The translations under genes and the position numbers were made by a program. Below the pieces are notes generated by a model. The model saw only the letters and a program-made list of their open reading frames with translations, ran no database searches and had not been told where the DNA came from. From Helicoverpa zea (lineage: Eukaryota > Arthropoda > Insecta > Lepidoptera > Noctuidae), in the NCBI RefSeq assembly GCF_022581195.2, contig NC_061474.1:3286001-3350000 (forward strand): 64,000 nucleotides of DNA. The letters are read 5' to 3'. Positions 32,601 to 43,335 of the stretch are shown in pieces. Position 1 is the stretch's first letter; the number at the start of each line of letters is the position of its first letter.

Positions 32601-34193
32601 GCTATTAACTCGATCAGTATGATTATTCACAAGGTCAATCTGTGCATTTACTTACATAACAAGTAACAACAAAGTATCTACATATTTGTAATAGATATAA
32701 TAATAATAAAGTCCTTTGTTGCACTTTTTGTGCCTTATGATATTAATTAATTTACAGCTCAGGCTCAAGTTCACCGACAACGTAAACGTCCGTTTTTCAC
32801 TAAACAACCGTTTGGTTTGAAAATTGAATGTGAAACTTCGGGATTTATCAGACAGGGAGCGGACACGCGGTCGAGCGTTCAAGCGGTCAGTTTTGCGTTC
32901 TTTGTGTCATATTCGTATAAATAAAAAGTCGTGGTGGCCTAGTGGTTAAAGAACCAACCTCTCAAATCACCAACCCGCATTTAGCAAGCATGGTGGTTGA
33001 TGCTCAATCCTTCTCCGTGTGAGAGGAGGCCTGTGCCCAGCAGTGGGACGATATAAAGGCTGTAACAGTGTCATATTACGTTACAAAGATACACATACTG
33101 ACACAGGAGGCGCGTGACCGCTCTCTATCTGATAGATCCTTTCATAGTAAACGGTTGTTTTAAAAACTGAAGTTAATTTTAGCGGTAAATTTGGCCGTAA
33201 ATGGTCCCTTTGTACCTAAATGTTTTTTATGGCAACTGGTTCAAATTAAATTGAGTTTTAATCGATTCTGCCTACTAACCTTCACGTGGTTATCGCTCGT
33301 ACGTCATTACCGAACTGTGTCTGTGTAAATTTTTCTTTAGTGTTTTTCTTCAGACAGATAATTTTCATTCTTTCTTATAATATTCGTTAGTTGGTACTTC
33401 GGACGCGCGTTAAATCAGCAGAAAAAAGCTGTATAGAACCACATTAATAAAGAAAACAAATTATAGCTGTATATAAAGTTATAATTTCTACATTATACCT
33501 ACTTAAGTTAGTTAGGTCTAACAGAAAGGGTAGGTATTAGATTTATAGGTATGTATAGGTAATCTAAGCTTGGTTAGCTTGGAATCTCAAGTCCGCATTC
33601 CGCAGCCGTGCTAACTCAGTGTCATAGACGGATAAATCCAACGATTTTAATTATGATGATTTAACTACGCCTTTCAAGTCAGTTTAATAAACACACAGCC
33701 TTACTTATAAACGTGAATTAATAATAAGTAATACTTAAGGGCTGTTTAAGAAAATTCTTACTTATAAACGTTGCTTAAGCATGTCTTAACTAACATTTAA
33801 GCACTACTTAACACTTTAAGTAGTGATTAGTTAAAATGTTACTATAATAAGAAGGCGATTAGAGATTTTTATAAGTAAGGGGGTAAGCAATTTAAATAAA
33901 TATTTGAGAAAATCATTGAAATTGTTTTATGCGTTTTCCTTAATAAGGTTCTATTTATGAGGTATGACTTTCATATGTTTTGGTAATTATATTTTTTGGA
34001 TTAGATAATTAAATAAGTTGATTAGGTTCTCAAGAGTCGATATTATTTAAAACAGAAGACTATCAGTTGTTTACTAAGTTTTCATTTTTAAACCCTTATT
34101 TTTGTGAAGTAGTACATATTTATTGATAAATAATTTAATAAAAATACTTAAAAATAATACTTACCTAACGATGCCGCTAAGTATTGGCGCCAT
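23620..34193 (-). CDS. Facilitative sugar (Tret1-like) transporter, MFS
   Basis: Twelve exons, minus strand: 34193-34165, 31924-31725, 30354-30152, 30042-29965, 29523-29337, 28885-28721, 28103-27967, 27681-27589, 26711-26600, 26256-26142, 25694-25542, 23650-23620. Phases agree throughout: 500 aa, or 474 aa without the 78-nt fourth exon, the usual family length. The major facilitator sugar porters move glucose or trehalose across the plasma membrane by facilitated diffusion. Visible signatures are GWTSPVLPQLQ (TM1), RLVGRRWII (TM2-3 loop), PIYIGEISE followed by DKIRGAL, PETPFYLVYK, QLSGIDVLLFY (TM7), DRLGRKLL, GPVPWILVAEMFP (TM10) and PETKGKTFDEIQ at the end. The start exon (MAPILSGIV) is joined by phase only and is less certain. 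The substrate is not proved. Introns are full of mobile elements. Confidence 0.9.
23832..25205. mobile_element. Non-autonomous hAT element, 1.37 kb, exact 8-bp TSD
   Basis: Starts CAGTGGCGAGGC (23832) and ends CTTCGCCACTG (25205), an inverted terminal pair. AAGTAAAG flanks it on both sides (23824-23831, 25206-25213). No transposase frame was seen. It fills most of the last intron of the transporter. Confidence 0.88.
26870..27248. mobile_element. 379-bp inverted-repeat MITE (transporter intron)
   Basis: TGTATATGTCACCGGAAAAT at the left and the complement of TGTATATGTCACCGAAAAAT at the right continue as roughly 45-nt arms (…CTTGTAAGTTGATCAA…). A second inner pair (CTCGGAAAATAA) is also inverted. 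No reading frame. TSD not resolved. Confidence 0.75.
27412..27562. mobile_element. Dispersed LINE/SINE 3' fragment
   Basis: CATCATCATCAGCCTATCGC…CCACTGCTGGACATAGGCC, a block I recognise as widely repeated in moth and butterfly genomes. It ends about 26 nt from a transporter splice donor (27588). Confidence 0.55.
28529..28697 (-). pseudogene. Decayed duplicate of transporter exon 6
   Basis: 169 nt aligning with the true 165-nt exon at 28721-28885, both splice signals preserved (CTAG acceptor, GTGAG donor). A 4-nt insertion after …GTTCAACCAGAACTAC shifts the frame and creates a stop, so it cannot be spliced in productively. It starts 23 nt downstream of the true exon's donor. Confidence 0.85.
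29965..30042 (-). CDS. 78-nt in-frame cassette exon of the transporter
   Basis: Phase 0 at both ends, bounded by TCTCATAG and GTAAAT. It encodes 26 residues (PDGTVIRHDQREI… to NVLSYAE) between the family-conserved GEISE and DKIRG, which are normally adjacent. Insertion here would add a charged piece to the cytosolic loop between TM4 and TM5. Probably an alternative exon or a misprediction; the splice sites are good but no homologue is recognised. Confidence 0.4.
30516..31522 (+). mobile_element. hAT relic with C-terminal dimerisation segment
   Basis: Inverted ends CAGGCCCGCCG (30516) and CGGCGGGCCTG (31522) flanked by GCCATT on both sides. Near 30640-30700 the plus strand reads LPVSVASVERLFSKF, a hallmark of the hAT transposase C-terminal domain, then a stop. 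The rest holds an 88-bp tandem repeat. Inactive. In a transporter intron. Confidence 0.78.
31085..31380. repeat. 88-bp tandem repeat inside the hAT relic
   Basis: Three copies plus a partial (starting near 31085, 31172, 31260, 31348) of a unit with GGGTACTTTTGTGTCC, AACTCAAAAAA and CGCGCTCGCTACGCTCGCGG. Copies differ by about 15-20% by eye. Confidence 0.8.
31688..31705 (-). repeat. 18-bp echo of transporter exon 2
   Basis: GGAATGGCAATGGGCTGG on the minus strand repeats exactly a stretch of exon 2 that encodes GMAMGW (about 31838-31855), 19 nt after the exon donor. Confidence 0.7.
32926..33066 (+). mobile_element. tRNA-headed SINE, full short copy
   Basis: Head AAGTCGTGGTGGCCTAGTGG (A box-like) followed by a body with GAGGAGGCCTGTGCCCAGCAG and tail. 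The head is shared with the minus-strand SINE at 62437-62814, but the bodies differ, so two families share a head. Confidence 0.8.
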
Positions 34194-34325
34194 TTTAATT
34201 GGAAATGCTCCTTCAAATTATCGAACATACTATTCAGAACACAGTATTTAAACTTCGAACTATCTCCACAATTCCAAAGACAATTATCACTTTTTTCACA
34301 AACTCAAAAGTGGTTTTATATTATT
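34194..34325 (-). promoter_or_regulatory. Transporter promoter / 5' UTR with TATA box
   Basis: TATAAAA on the minus strand (34314-34320) lies about 120 nt before the ATG at 34193. The intervening sequence is an AT-rich 5' UTR. The start site is unproved. Confidence 0.4.
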
Positions 34326-37300
34326 GTGGAGTTATTTACAAAGACGTCTTAACAGTGAGCCATATCGGTATAATGTGATATACCGATCATTCTACGTGCA
34401 AATTCCCTTCACATTTTATTGTTTTTGTTACTTAGAAGAAAAAATATCGGCAATAGTTAATTGTCTTTTAATTCAGAGATAGTAAGCGATTGCTACTTTT
34501 TCGTAAGGTCAAGATGAAGGTCGTTCGAGAAAGGTGTTGTCTGTTTTAGATGCTAACCTTTGAGATTAATTATTTTTTTGTCGTTGGTACGGCCTAGTAA
34601 GACAATGATTTAATTAGCTGTTTTAAGCTGGAACGGGTGAAAATGTTTAACCGTCAAATCCGTAGCGGACCCCGATTGGGGTCTGAACATCAATGTCACC
34701 GTAAGCTCGGTTTAGACCCCAATCGGGGTCTGCGAATGAGTCATACACTTTCCTAATTATTTACGCTCATATTTATTTTCTTTCCAATCAAACCGTATTT
34801 GTGAGTACTAAATAAAATAACTAAATAAATTTAAACTATTTTGACGCATTCAAACCTTTCATATTTAGCATCCCTTTAGTAATATACCTTTTGAAAATCC
34901 AATCGTAATTACCGGGAATTCTGATCGAACTCGCCATGTTTGTTTACATTTGTTGTTTTTTTAAATTTGAAGACGCATAGACAAGATGGCGACGGTGATA
35001 GAAGTTTTGCATCGAATGATCCGATTCGTAAAATAAAGAATCGATTTAATAATTTTATATTATTTGATATTATAATATTACTAAATTGCACTTTTGTATA
35101 CTATAATCTGAAAATAAATTAGGAAAAGTAAAATGACTTAATTTATTTTGAAAAAATGCTAGAAAATCAGTGGTAGAAAATACGTTGTAGCCGGAATATT
35201 TATTTTTTTCGGTTTTTAGGATTTCTGAAGACCGCAAATTTTGAAGACTTATTTATTTTTTCGGGTGTTTTATGTGCAGAATTCCTGTAGACCTGCCAAA
35301 CTTAATGGCGGTTCGTTACTTCCGACTTTTTAACTGAGCGGCAAAGCTATTTGACGAGAGCTGTAGTTAGGTATAGTTATCGCAAAATTTTATGACGATT
35401 TTATTGTTTGAAAGGGCAAATAGGTAGTCGGAACTGCTACTCGCTGTTCATCGAAAGCTGGTCCAAGATGGAAGAAAGATGGCCGCCGCCGACTTATTTT
35501 TCTTTTCACAAATCTGTCAATACGGGTATCAAATAAATTGCATTGACTAGTAGAACAAGAAAGATTATTTTTGACCGACTAGCTATAAAGAAGCGCGGGG
35601 TCGCTACTCCCCGTCATCCGCCTCAGATCCTCAGAAGTCCTGCGGGATCATTAGGATCAAAAATATTAAGTCGATGCCTAGAGGAATGAAGCAATTTTTT
35701 TTCGCCACCAAAGGACAATGAGCGTTTTGATCTACCTCTCCTCTAGCATTAAGTAATACATCAATAGAAAGCTTGTGTTATATAGAGTATTTTCTTGTAC
35801 CGCGGCGATTGTCATTTGTTAGTATTTAGGGAGTTGGACCATGTTTAGTGAAATAATAACTATGTCTAAAATCTACTGTAGCTTCTTAGGTACTGACAAT
35901 TTGTTAGAGGTATTTAAGTACGAAATGTTCTATTTAAAAAGGCCTTTCCAGTGATATATAATTAATTACTAGAGAAGGAATCTAAGGACTTGAAACTAAC
36001 TATCGATAAAAAACCTTAAACATGTTCTAACATCTAAAGTACTAAGAATTGGTAGGTAAGTATGTAAGTACAAAATGTAACGCTTAAAAAGACCTTTCAA
36101 ATGATGTATGACTCATTACTAGAGGGGGAGTAGACCAACATTCAAACATCTCGCCCAATGTCCTTTACGCCGCGCAATGGTGGCCGAATCATTGTTGTGA
36201 CTCACGCACACAAAAACCACGGTCTGCTCCGATAAAACTTTCCTGAAAGACCGTTGATGCTATCCCCGCAACCCGCGCGCCATTCCGGCGCGCCATCTGA
36301 ATTTTATTCGAAATTTAAAATTCAAAGGTCTTATGGGGACACCCAGTATAAAAATTTTACCTATGCTAAAAACTTTCATAAAACTTTAATATTTTTTCTT
36401 CACAACAAAAACAAATTGAACCTATAATTTAAAATTAAGAAATAAAATTGAAATAAGTTTCTATTAAAAAATATATATAAAATTGGTATTCGATTATTTA
36501 TAATAAACATCCGATTTAGGTATCGAATGCACACCGCTGATTGAAAAAAAAAAATGTACTCTGTTCCAAACTCTGCTTGTCTGTGACTTTGATCTTGTAA
36601 ATTGTTCATTTTTATTGTGTATTTTATGTGCTGATTTTTTAGTTATGAATCATAAATAAGTGCACGAAATGTATTGCAACGGATTGAAAATGTTATAAAT
36701 ATGACGTTTGTGTTGTGTTTGAGAATGTGATGCGATTATTTATTGGTAAGTTTTCACCAAATTTGAAATGCCTAACTTTTCGATAGACTTAGAAACACCG
36801 TAATTATTATCTATTTCTGAATTAACTGACCCCATTTGACCTTCGCACGTTGTTGTCAAATAAGTGAGCTCTAAAGTTATAGTTAAAATACTTCTGATCA
36901 GGCATTACGGACTTAGAATTTATGTGTTGAAAGTTAGTACAAATTTTTGAGTTCCATGTCGCGATTCAAAATATCCCGCCGAATCAACGGTAAAGTCATA
37001 TGTCAAAACCTTGTCGAGCAGAGGGGTTAATAACATCTTCATGCATTAACTCCTTTTGTTTTTCAAATATAAAAATGCTTACTACATTAGGACTAAAAAT
37101 TAATATAATGTAAATTCAGCTCTCTCTCATTCTCAATTATCATTAGGTCTTAAAAAACAGAGTTACGCTTAAGTATCATCTTACTTAACAGTTTCAAAGG
37201 AAGCAAAAATAAAAATAAAACCACACTTCATCTAATCCAAAAGATTACCTATTAACAGTTAATCGTCTCAATTTCTTAATAAGCATAACAATAAGAAACT

Positions 37301-37694
37301 TAATCAACGCGAATAAAAACTAAACAGAAACAATTATAGAGATCACTAGACCTTATCTATTGAACATTACTATCACAAAACCGATCCATTGGAAAATGAA
37401 CTCTAACTTTAAATACTTATGGTTTATTACTGATTAAAGAGTGATTAAAGGATATATTGTACGTATAAGATCTCAAGATCAAGGATAATTGATGTGGTCA
37501 TTAAATTAGAATCTACTTTTAGAATGGAAGGGTTTATTTTTGAATGACAAATCAGAGTAATTTTGTGTTTGTATGAGGTTTTGCTGAATTGTTCTCGTTT
37601 TATACAGCTTAAACATTATAACTTCAGTTCTTGCTGAAGGATAAAAAAAAACTCACAGACTGAGTTGCCTTTTTAACAAACTATGAAATTGGTT
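34326..37694. other. Intergenic, mostly featureless
   Basis: AT-rich. It includes a two-copy degenerate direct repeat (units near 35918-35985 and 36068-36130: GTACAAAATGT…AAAAAGACCTTTC…ATTACTAGAG) and a GC-rich patch at 36240-36300. No gene recognised. Confidence 0.5.
34668..34730. repeat. Paired palindromes GACCCCGATTGGGGTC
   Basis: The near-palindrome at 34668-34684 recurs inverted at 34714-34730, so the stretch can fold as one long hairpin or two small ones. A MITE core is possible. Confidence 0.6.
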
Positions 37695-37925
37695 TATAGT
37701 TCGGCCATTCAGAGAATGCGTTCCTGACACGTCGCGATTGAACTGACGACGTAACTACATTCATTGATTATTGATATAATAATGTTGTTTTAATGCTCCT
37801 CAATTGTTAAAACGGTAAACAACCAGCAAAAATATTTTTATCGTAACTGCAACGCCATTGCAAAGTTACGTCGTCAGTTCAATCGCGACGTGTCAGGAAC
37901 GCATTCTCTGAATGGCCGAACTATA
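37695..37925 (+). mobile_element. 231-bp inverted-repeat MITE, copy 1
   Basis: Ends TATAGTTCGGCCATTCAGAG and complement, with inverted arms of about 55 nt. It appears identical to the reverse complement of 55678-55908, including the non-repeated middle. TA duplication is likely but masked by the palindromic ends. Confidence 0.88.
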
Positions 37926-37953
37926 GTAGTTTGGAAGCCTTTAAGGTACAAAC

Positions 37954-39193
37954 AAAGAAGACGGATCACAATCCATACAAAATTGCCCCACGTCCTATAA
38001 CAATGTAACGTATCTCAAAAAAAAAAAAAAATTTTAAAAAAAATATGGCATACTCTCTAATTTATTTTTTTACACCTTCATACGAAAAAAATGCTTTGAA
38101 AATTGTTCAGGCGCTGTTATGAAAACATCGTTCATAGGACTATTTATGGACTATTTTATTAAATTATTTTTTTGTTTGATAGGGTGTACCTCACAGGTGG
38201 TCCCATAATCATCAGGTCAGGATCTGATGATGGAAACCCTGAGAAAATCGGGGCAACTTTTGAAAGTTGTAGGCATGCGCAGGTTAAAAACTTGACTATA
38301 AGGTGTATGTCTTATAACACTATGCAACAGTGAAGATTTGGAGCTGACCTGATGATGGAGACGAAAGAAGGTCGTGGGAACTCGACAACTGAATATGTAA
38401 ACTACCTCGTGTTTGGGCTTATATTATTCGTATTGATGAGAACTTTCTACTTATGCCGATAGTGACAACTGTGCCAAAACTAGTGACACTGAAAAGCCAA
38501 AAAAAAACTTTTTACAATAAATAAAATCGACTCCCAAAAACAGGATCATCGGATCTTAGGAGAATCGGCCTAGAAGTCGGTGGGGAAATAAACTAAGGTA
38601 CATCCATTAGACACCAACTTCTGAGGTAGTTCACATATTCCATTGTCAAGTCCCTCGCCCTTCTCTGGTCTCCATCATCAAGTCGGCTTCAAACCTTCAC
38701 TGTTGCAAAGGTCTATTCAATACAATCAATATAAGCCCAAACACGAAATAGTTTACATATTCGGTTGTCGAGTTCCCTCGACCTTCTTTCGTCTCCATCA
38801 TCAGGTCAGCTCCAAACCTTCACTGTTGCATATTGTTATAAGACATACACCTTATAGTCAAGTTTTTATCCTGCGCATGCCTACAACTTTCAAAAGTTGC
38901 AGTGGATTTTTCAGGGTTTCCATCATCAGATCCTGACCTGATGATTATGGAACCACCTGTGAGGTATGCCCTATCAAACAAAAAAATAATTTAATAAAAT
39001 AGTCCATAAATAGTCCTATGAACGATGTTTTCATAACAGCGCCTGAACAATTTTCAAAGCATTTTTTTCGTATGAAGGTGTAAAATAAAAAATAAAATAG
39101 AGAGCATGCCATATTTTTTTAAAGATTTTTATCTTTTTTTTGAGATACGTCACATTGTTATAGGACGTGGGGCACTTTTGATCCATCTTCTTT
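37954..39193. mobile_element. 1.24-kb foldback element with ~480-bp arms
   Basis: The left arm (37954 to about 38440) is a near-perfect inverse of the right arm (about 38715-39193): AAAGAAGAYGGATCA ends, CCCCACGTCC, TCAGGCGCTGTTATGAAAAC, ATCATCAGGTCAGGATCTGA. The central 38640-38715 has a third, diverged copy of an inner module. No transposase. A related fragment is at 43170-43330. Confidence 0.85.
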
Positions 39194-39574
39194 AAAAAAT
39201 GCTCTTATGTATGTTAGTATAGATATACCTAGTAAGGTTTAGGTAGGTATCTATATCTTAGTTCTAGTTAAATTGGTTGTTTTTTAGAACAAGTTCGATA
39301 ACAGTATGTAGGTGCTTCATGGTTTTTAAAATCTAACTACCTATTCCTATATCATCTAGTCCTTTATACACAATACAAAATACAGGTTTTATGAATTATG
39401 TTTACTAAATCAGAATAATTGAGTCACGCACGATACTGTGGGAAGTAGGTACCTACCCTTCGTCAGTTCAAATACAATAATCTTAGTAAATACTGTGATC
39501 TTCAGATAATATGCATTTGATAAGCATGTGCAATGCCATGTAAACAATGCATTAAGTATATGAAGAAATATTAT

Positions 39575-39697
39575 GTCACCGTCAGAATCGCTGTGACTGC
39601 TCAATCGACCAATTGCTACCATTATGGTTTTGGTAGCAACTCTCTAATATGTATTTCGAGTGGATCGGTGAGGAGTGACAGCGATTCTGACGGTGAC
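39575..39697. repeat. 20-bp inverted repeat hairpin, 123 bp overall
   Basis: GTCACCGTCAGAATCGCTGT at 39575-39594 and its exact complement at 39678-39697. A short MITE or hairpin. Confidence 0.65.
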
Positions 39698-42600
39698 GTT
39701 GCTATGTACCTACAACACTATTATTAAATCATGGGTAAATACAGTTCAATCATAAAATAAACTCTGAAAAAAAGGTTTAATTAATATAATCGTCAATCAT
39801 TTTCGTCATCACTCTTTAATTAAATAAATATCGATATCTATTCATTTTCAATTGACCTAGGTATGTCAATGTTTGCATTGTTACTACAATTTGCGCCTGA
39901 TCATGATTTATTCAAATTAAACGGTCTTGTTACTTCATTTAAATACAGCTTTTAAGGACAATAACTGTGGGTGGTAATAATGAAGTTGACAACATAACGT
40001 CAGCTTTGTTAAAAAAATGTTTAGTTTGAAAAAGATAGGTGCCTCTAATAGGCACCTATCTTTTACCTACCTAAGACGTCACATAAAATTAAAGAATCAC
40101 ACTACTTATTTAAAACCGTGAAAAGTTACTTATAATATGCCTAGTTGCCCTTTTTAAATTACCTATTTCATTAAGGTTAGGGCTAAGGCTAGGTTTTTTA
40201 TTGGATGACCATCTTCTCCAAGTTTCCCAAGTTAGCTGAAGTATGACAAATCCGGGTGGCTGTGTAAGCTGAGCCCAATTAGCCGCTGTCAGCTGACAAT
40301 GGCGGGCTTGTGCGGGAAAACTTAGCGTCGTCGCCATGTTGGAAAATTGCTCTATTCTTTATACTTTACACAGTTCCGTAAGTAAAGAAATAAGAACCAC
40401 TAACTTTCAAAATATAAACAAAATATTCTGCCATTTGATTAGGTACTAAATGTATTTTGTAGTTGGATTATGCTCTTGAAATCTAGGACAACCAGATTGT
40501 AGAAAGTACTTACCTACTTAGTTTTGGGGACTACATATTAAAAATAAATAAGCTTATTTAAAATCTAGTTTGTATCAAGCTAATGCCATCTGTAGACCTT
40601 ATCATATCACCATTGCCTACCTACGTTTCTTGAAGGTTATAGGAGTAAACTACCCATTCACCACTTCATTGATCGCTCGGTATGATACGTTTACTATATA
40701 GTAACATTCTGCAGATGTCGCTACGCACATAATATGTATGTTAAGAGAATAAAATCGTGACTTTAGGCTATCGGTGAAGTGGTTGAAAGCAATTAGACTG
40801 TCTGTCTTTTCAGCTCGATAAATTGTAATTTTTCATGCGCGGTCTCCGGTTTTTTAAATAATAATTTGTATCCTAAACGAATATGTAGAATCAAAAGCCA
40901 AGAAATAATACAAAAAAAAACACGAAAAACTAAGAGATTAATTAAGAGGACGAATTGGAATTTTTGGCGCCAAGGATCTCAATTTTTCTCAGTAAATACA
41001 AAACGGATCAAAATACAATTTGGTTACCTGAAAGTTCATGATATAAACCTTATTTTGTTAGACGTGAAAACATGATTAGGTAACTTTTATAACAGAGAAA
41101 AATATATCAAACATACCTCTTTTTAAAAAGAGATTCACATATTATGGGCAAACGGGACCGATTTAAGCCTCTTAACTTTTTTAGTAGTTGAGTATATACA
41201 TACTCTTTAAAATTGTAGAAGGATTTTTTATCAAATTATAATTTCTAAATAATAAAATTACAAAACCATTTTGTCGCTTACGACTTTTAGTTATAAGCTA
41301 GCGCGCGTATTGTTATCCTCGCCCCGCTCAGACGCTCCGACCCCTTTTGGCGCCTTAGATGCGCGTGCCGGTTATGGAATTATTGTTGACCAATTCCTCG
41401 CCTTAACAAGCCGCGTTTTTACACGCATAGACAACAGAAAACGGATATCTTTCCAATCAAATCGAGGCACAAACGTTTGCAATCAAATGCTCTAACAATT
41501 TCCGGAGTGTACATGTATTTTGTTTTTTTTTTCGCCACTTCCAGCAAACGATCTCATTCCTTCCTAGTTTTGTTTTGTAAGCCGTGTGTTTCTGACTTCG
41601 AGCGTGTATCCAACAGGAGGTGCCGTGAGCCCAAATGTCTGTTTGAAAAAGCCGGATACATTAAGCGAAGGGGTTGACTCAACACATAGAGATATTAGGC
41701 AGTCATGCAGTTTGATTACATCGCTATGCACACACCAACAAAAAATTGGCAAACACAAGCACAAACTTGACATACAAAATGTCCATTCGTATGTGTAAAA
41801 ATAACCAGCGGACTCGTAAGAGCAGCAACTCATAAGAAGTGGCAAAGGGTGGGCGTTTTGAGGGCTGTCTTTTGTAAAATTTGTCATTAATTATAAACTT
41901 ACTTTACTAATACTTTGAATTGTCTTTGATTTTGGTCTTGTACTTAGGTGCCTTAAGCAGAGCTGATTCAAATCACAGTACAGCGCAAATCACAAAAGTC
42001 GTCTCCAGTTAGTTAAATTCTCTAAGACTTTTCGAAAAAAAAGCTGAACGCGATGTTGTGAGAGCGTTCACTAATTGATGGGCTTGGAGTTCGGATTCGT
42101 TGCGGTGTGTTCGTGTAAAGGCAGCGGATTAAAAACGGTAGGGACGCAACTCATGTTGCTTATTTGTGGCGGGAAATATTCCGCGAAGGGATGGGACGAT
42201 AGTGGTAATGCGATTTTTAATGAGGAAACTAACTTTTGTTTATACATATAATTCGCGAATTTTAATTTAACCTGTAGGTATTTTTTGTTATACAGTAATT
42301 AGATATTATGGTATATATTCTTGAGATATAAAAAATAATAATTATTTATTGATGTCTACCTACACTAAAGTTCTGGAAGTATTTTTTATATTATCTTAAT
42401 ACAAAAATACTTAATTGCTTGCTGTTGCTCAACACTCAAATCCCCAAAAGCCCAAATAAATTAAAGCCCTTCAAAACCAATACATTGGCATTTACAAAAA
42501 AACTGAAATGTTAACTATCGAATGAAAAATCGGATACTTCGTTCCATCTTGAACACAAATTAATCGATTCGTTTTCACAACAATCGCACATCTGTAGAAA

Positions 42601-43169
42601 AACTCGATGTATCGAATCGATTGTCACGGCTGCCATGTTCGATATCTCGCCTGTCCACAGATGGCACTGCTTGGGAAACTAGAATCGAGAAGAATCGAGT
42701 AGAATCGATCAATGACGGGCACTGATTAGCTGGGTGATATTTAAACATGTGGTAGATTGAGTCAATTTAAATCTATTATTGTGTTTTAATTAGATTTGGA
42801 TGGCTGGAACATGTGTAAACATGGAGTTATTTGGGAAAGGAATGGATATAGTGACGTGTGTATGCTTGCGACAGCTGTTTAGGATGTTGTATGTAAGTAT
42901 CTTATGTCGGTCTGCTCTATGAAATTCAGGATTGCCTACTTGAACAAATGCTAATCAAAATGTAAGAAAGGAGATGGCCAAAAAAAAACCCAGAGTCGAC
43001 AGAAACTTCGTATGTATGGTTGGATTCAGTATAATGTGTAGATTACAAAAAGTATTTCATATCATCTGAAAACCATGGGGTTCTCTTTTTACAAGGCTTT
43101 TTCGATGAAGATTTTAGTACATAAAAAAGCTTAACTTTACTGTTTGCTGTTCATTAGAAGTTGTGCATA

Positions 43170-43335
43170 GGGTAAAAACTTTACACTCAGGTGTATGTCT
43201 GTTAGCACTATACAAGAGTGAAGGTTTAGAGCTGAGCTGATGATGGAGAATAGAGAAGGTCAAGGGAACTCGGCAATGGTAAATATGAACTACCTCGTAT
43301 TTGGGCTTATAATATTCGCATTGACGAGAACTTTG
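43170..43335. mobile_element. Diverged fragment of the foldback element
   Basis: GGTGTATGTCTGTTAGCACTA, GTGAAGGTTTAGAGCTGAGC, TGATGATGGAGAATAGAGAA and TTGGGCTTATAATATTCGCA follow in the order of the left arm of the 37954-39193 element. Confidence 0.7.

Noticed and set aside
41564..41887. 107-codon minus frame in the gene desert
   Set aside because: Composition and sequence look random; overlapping frames on the other strand are of similar length.
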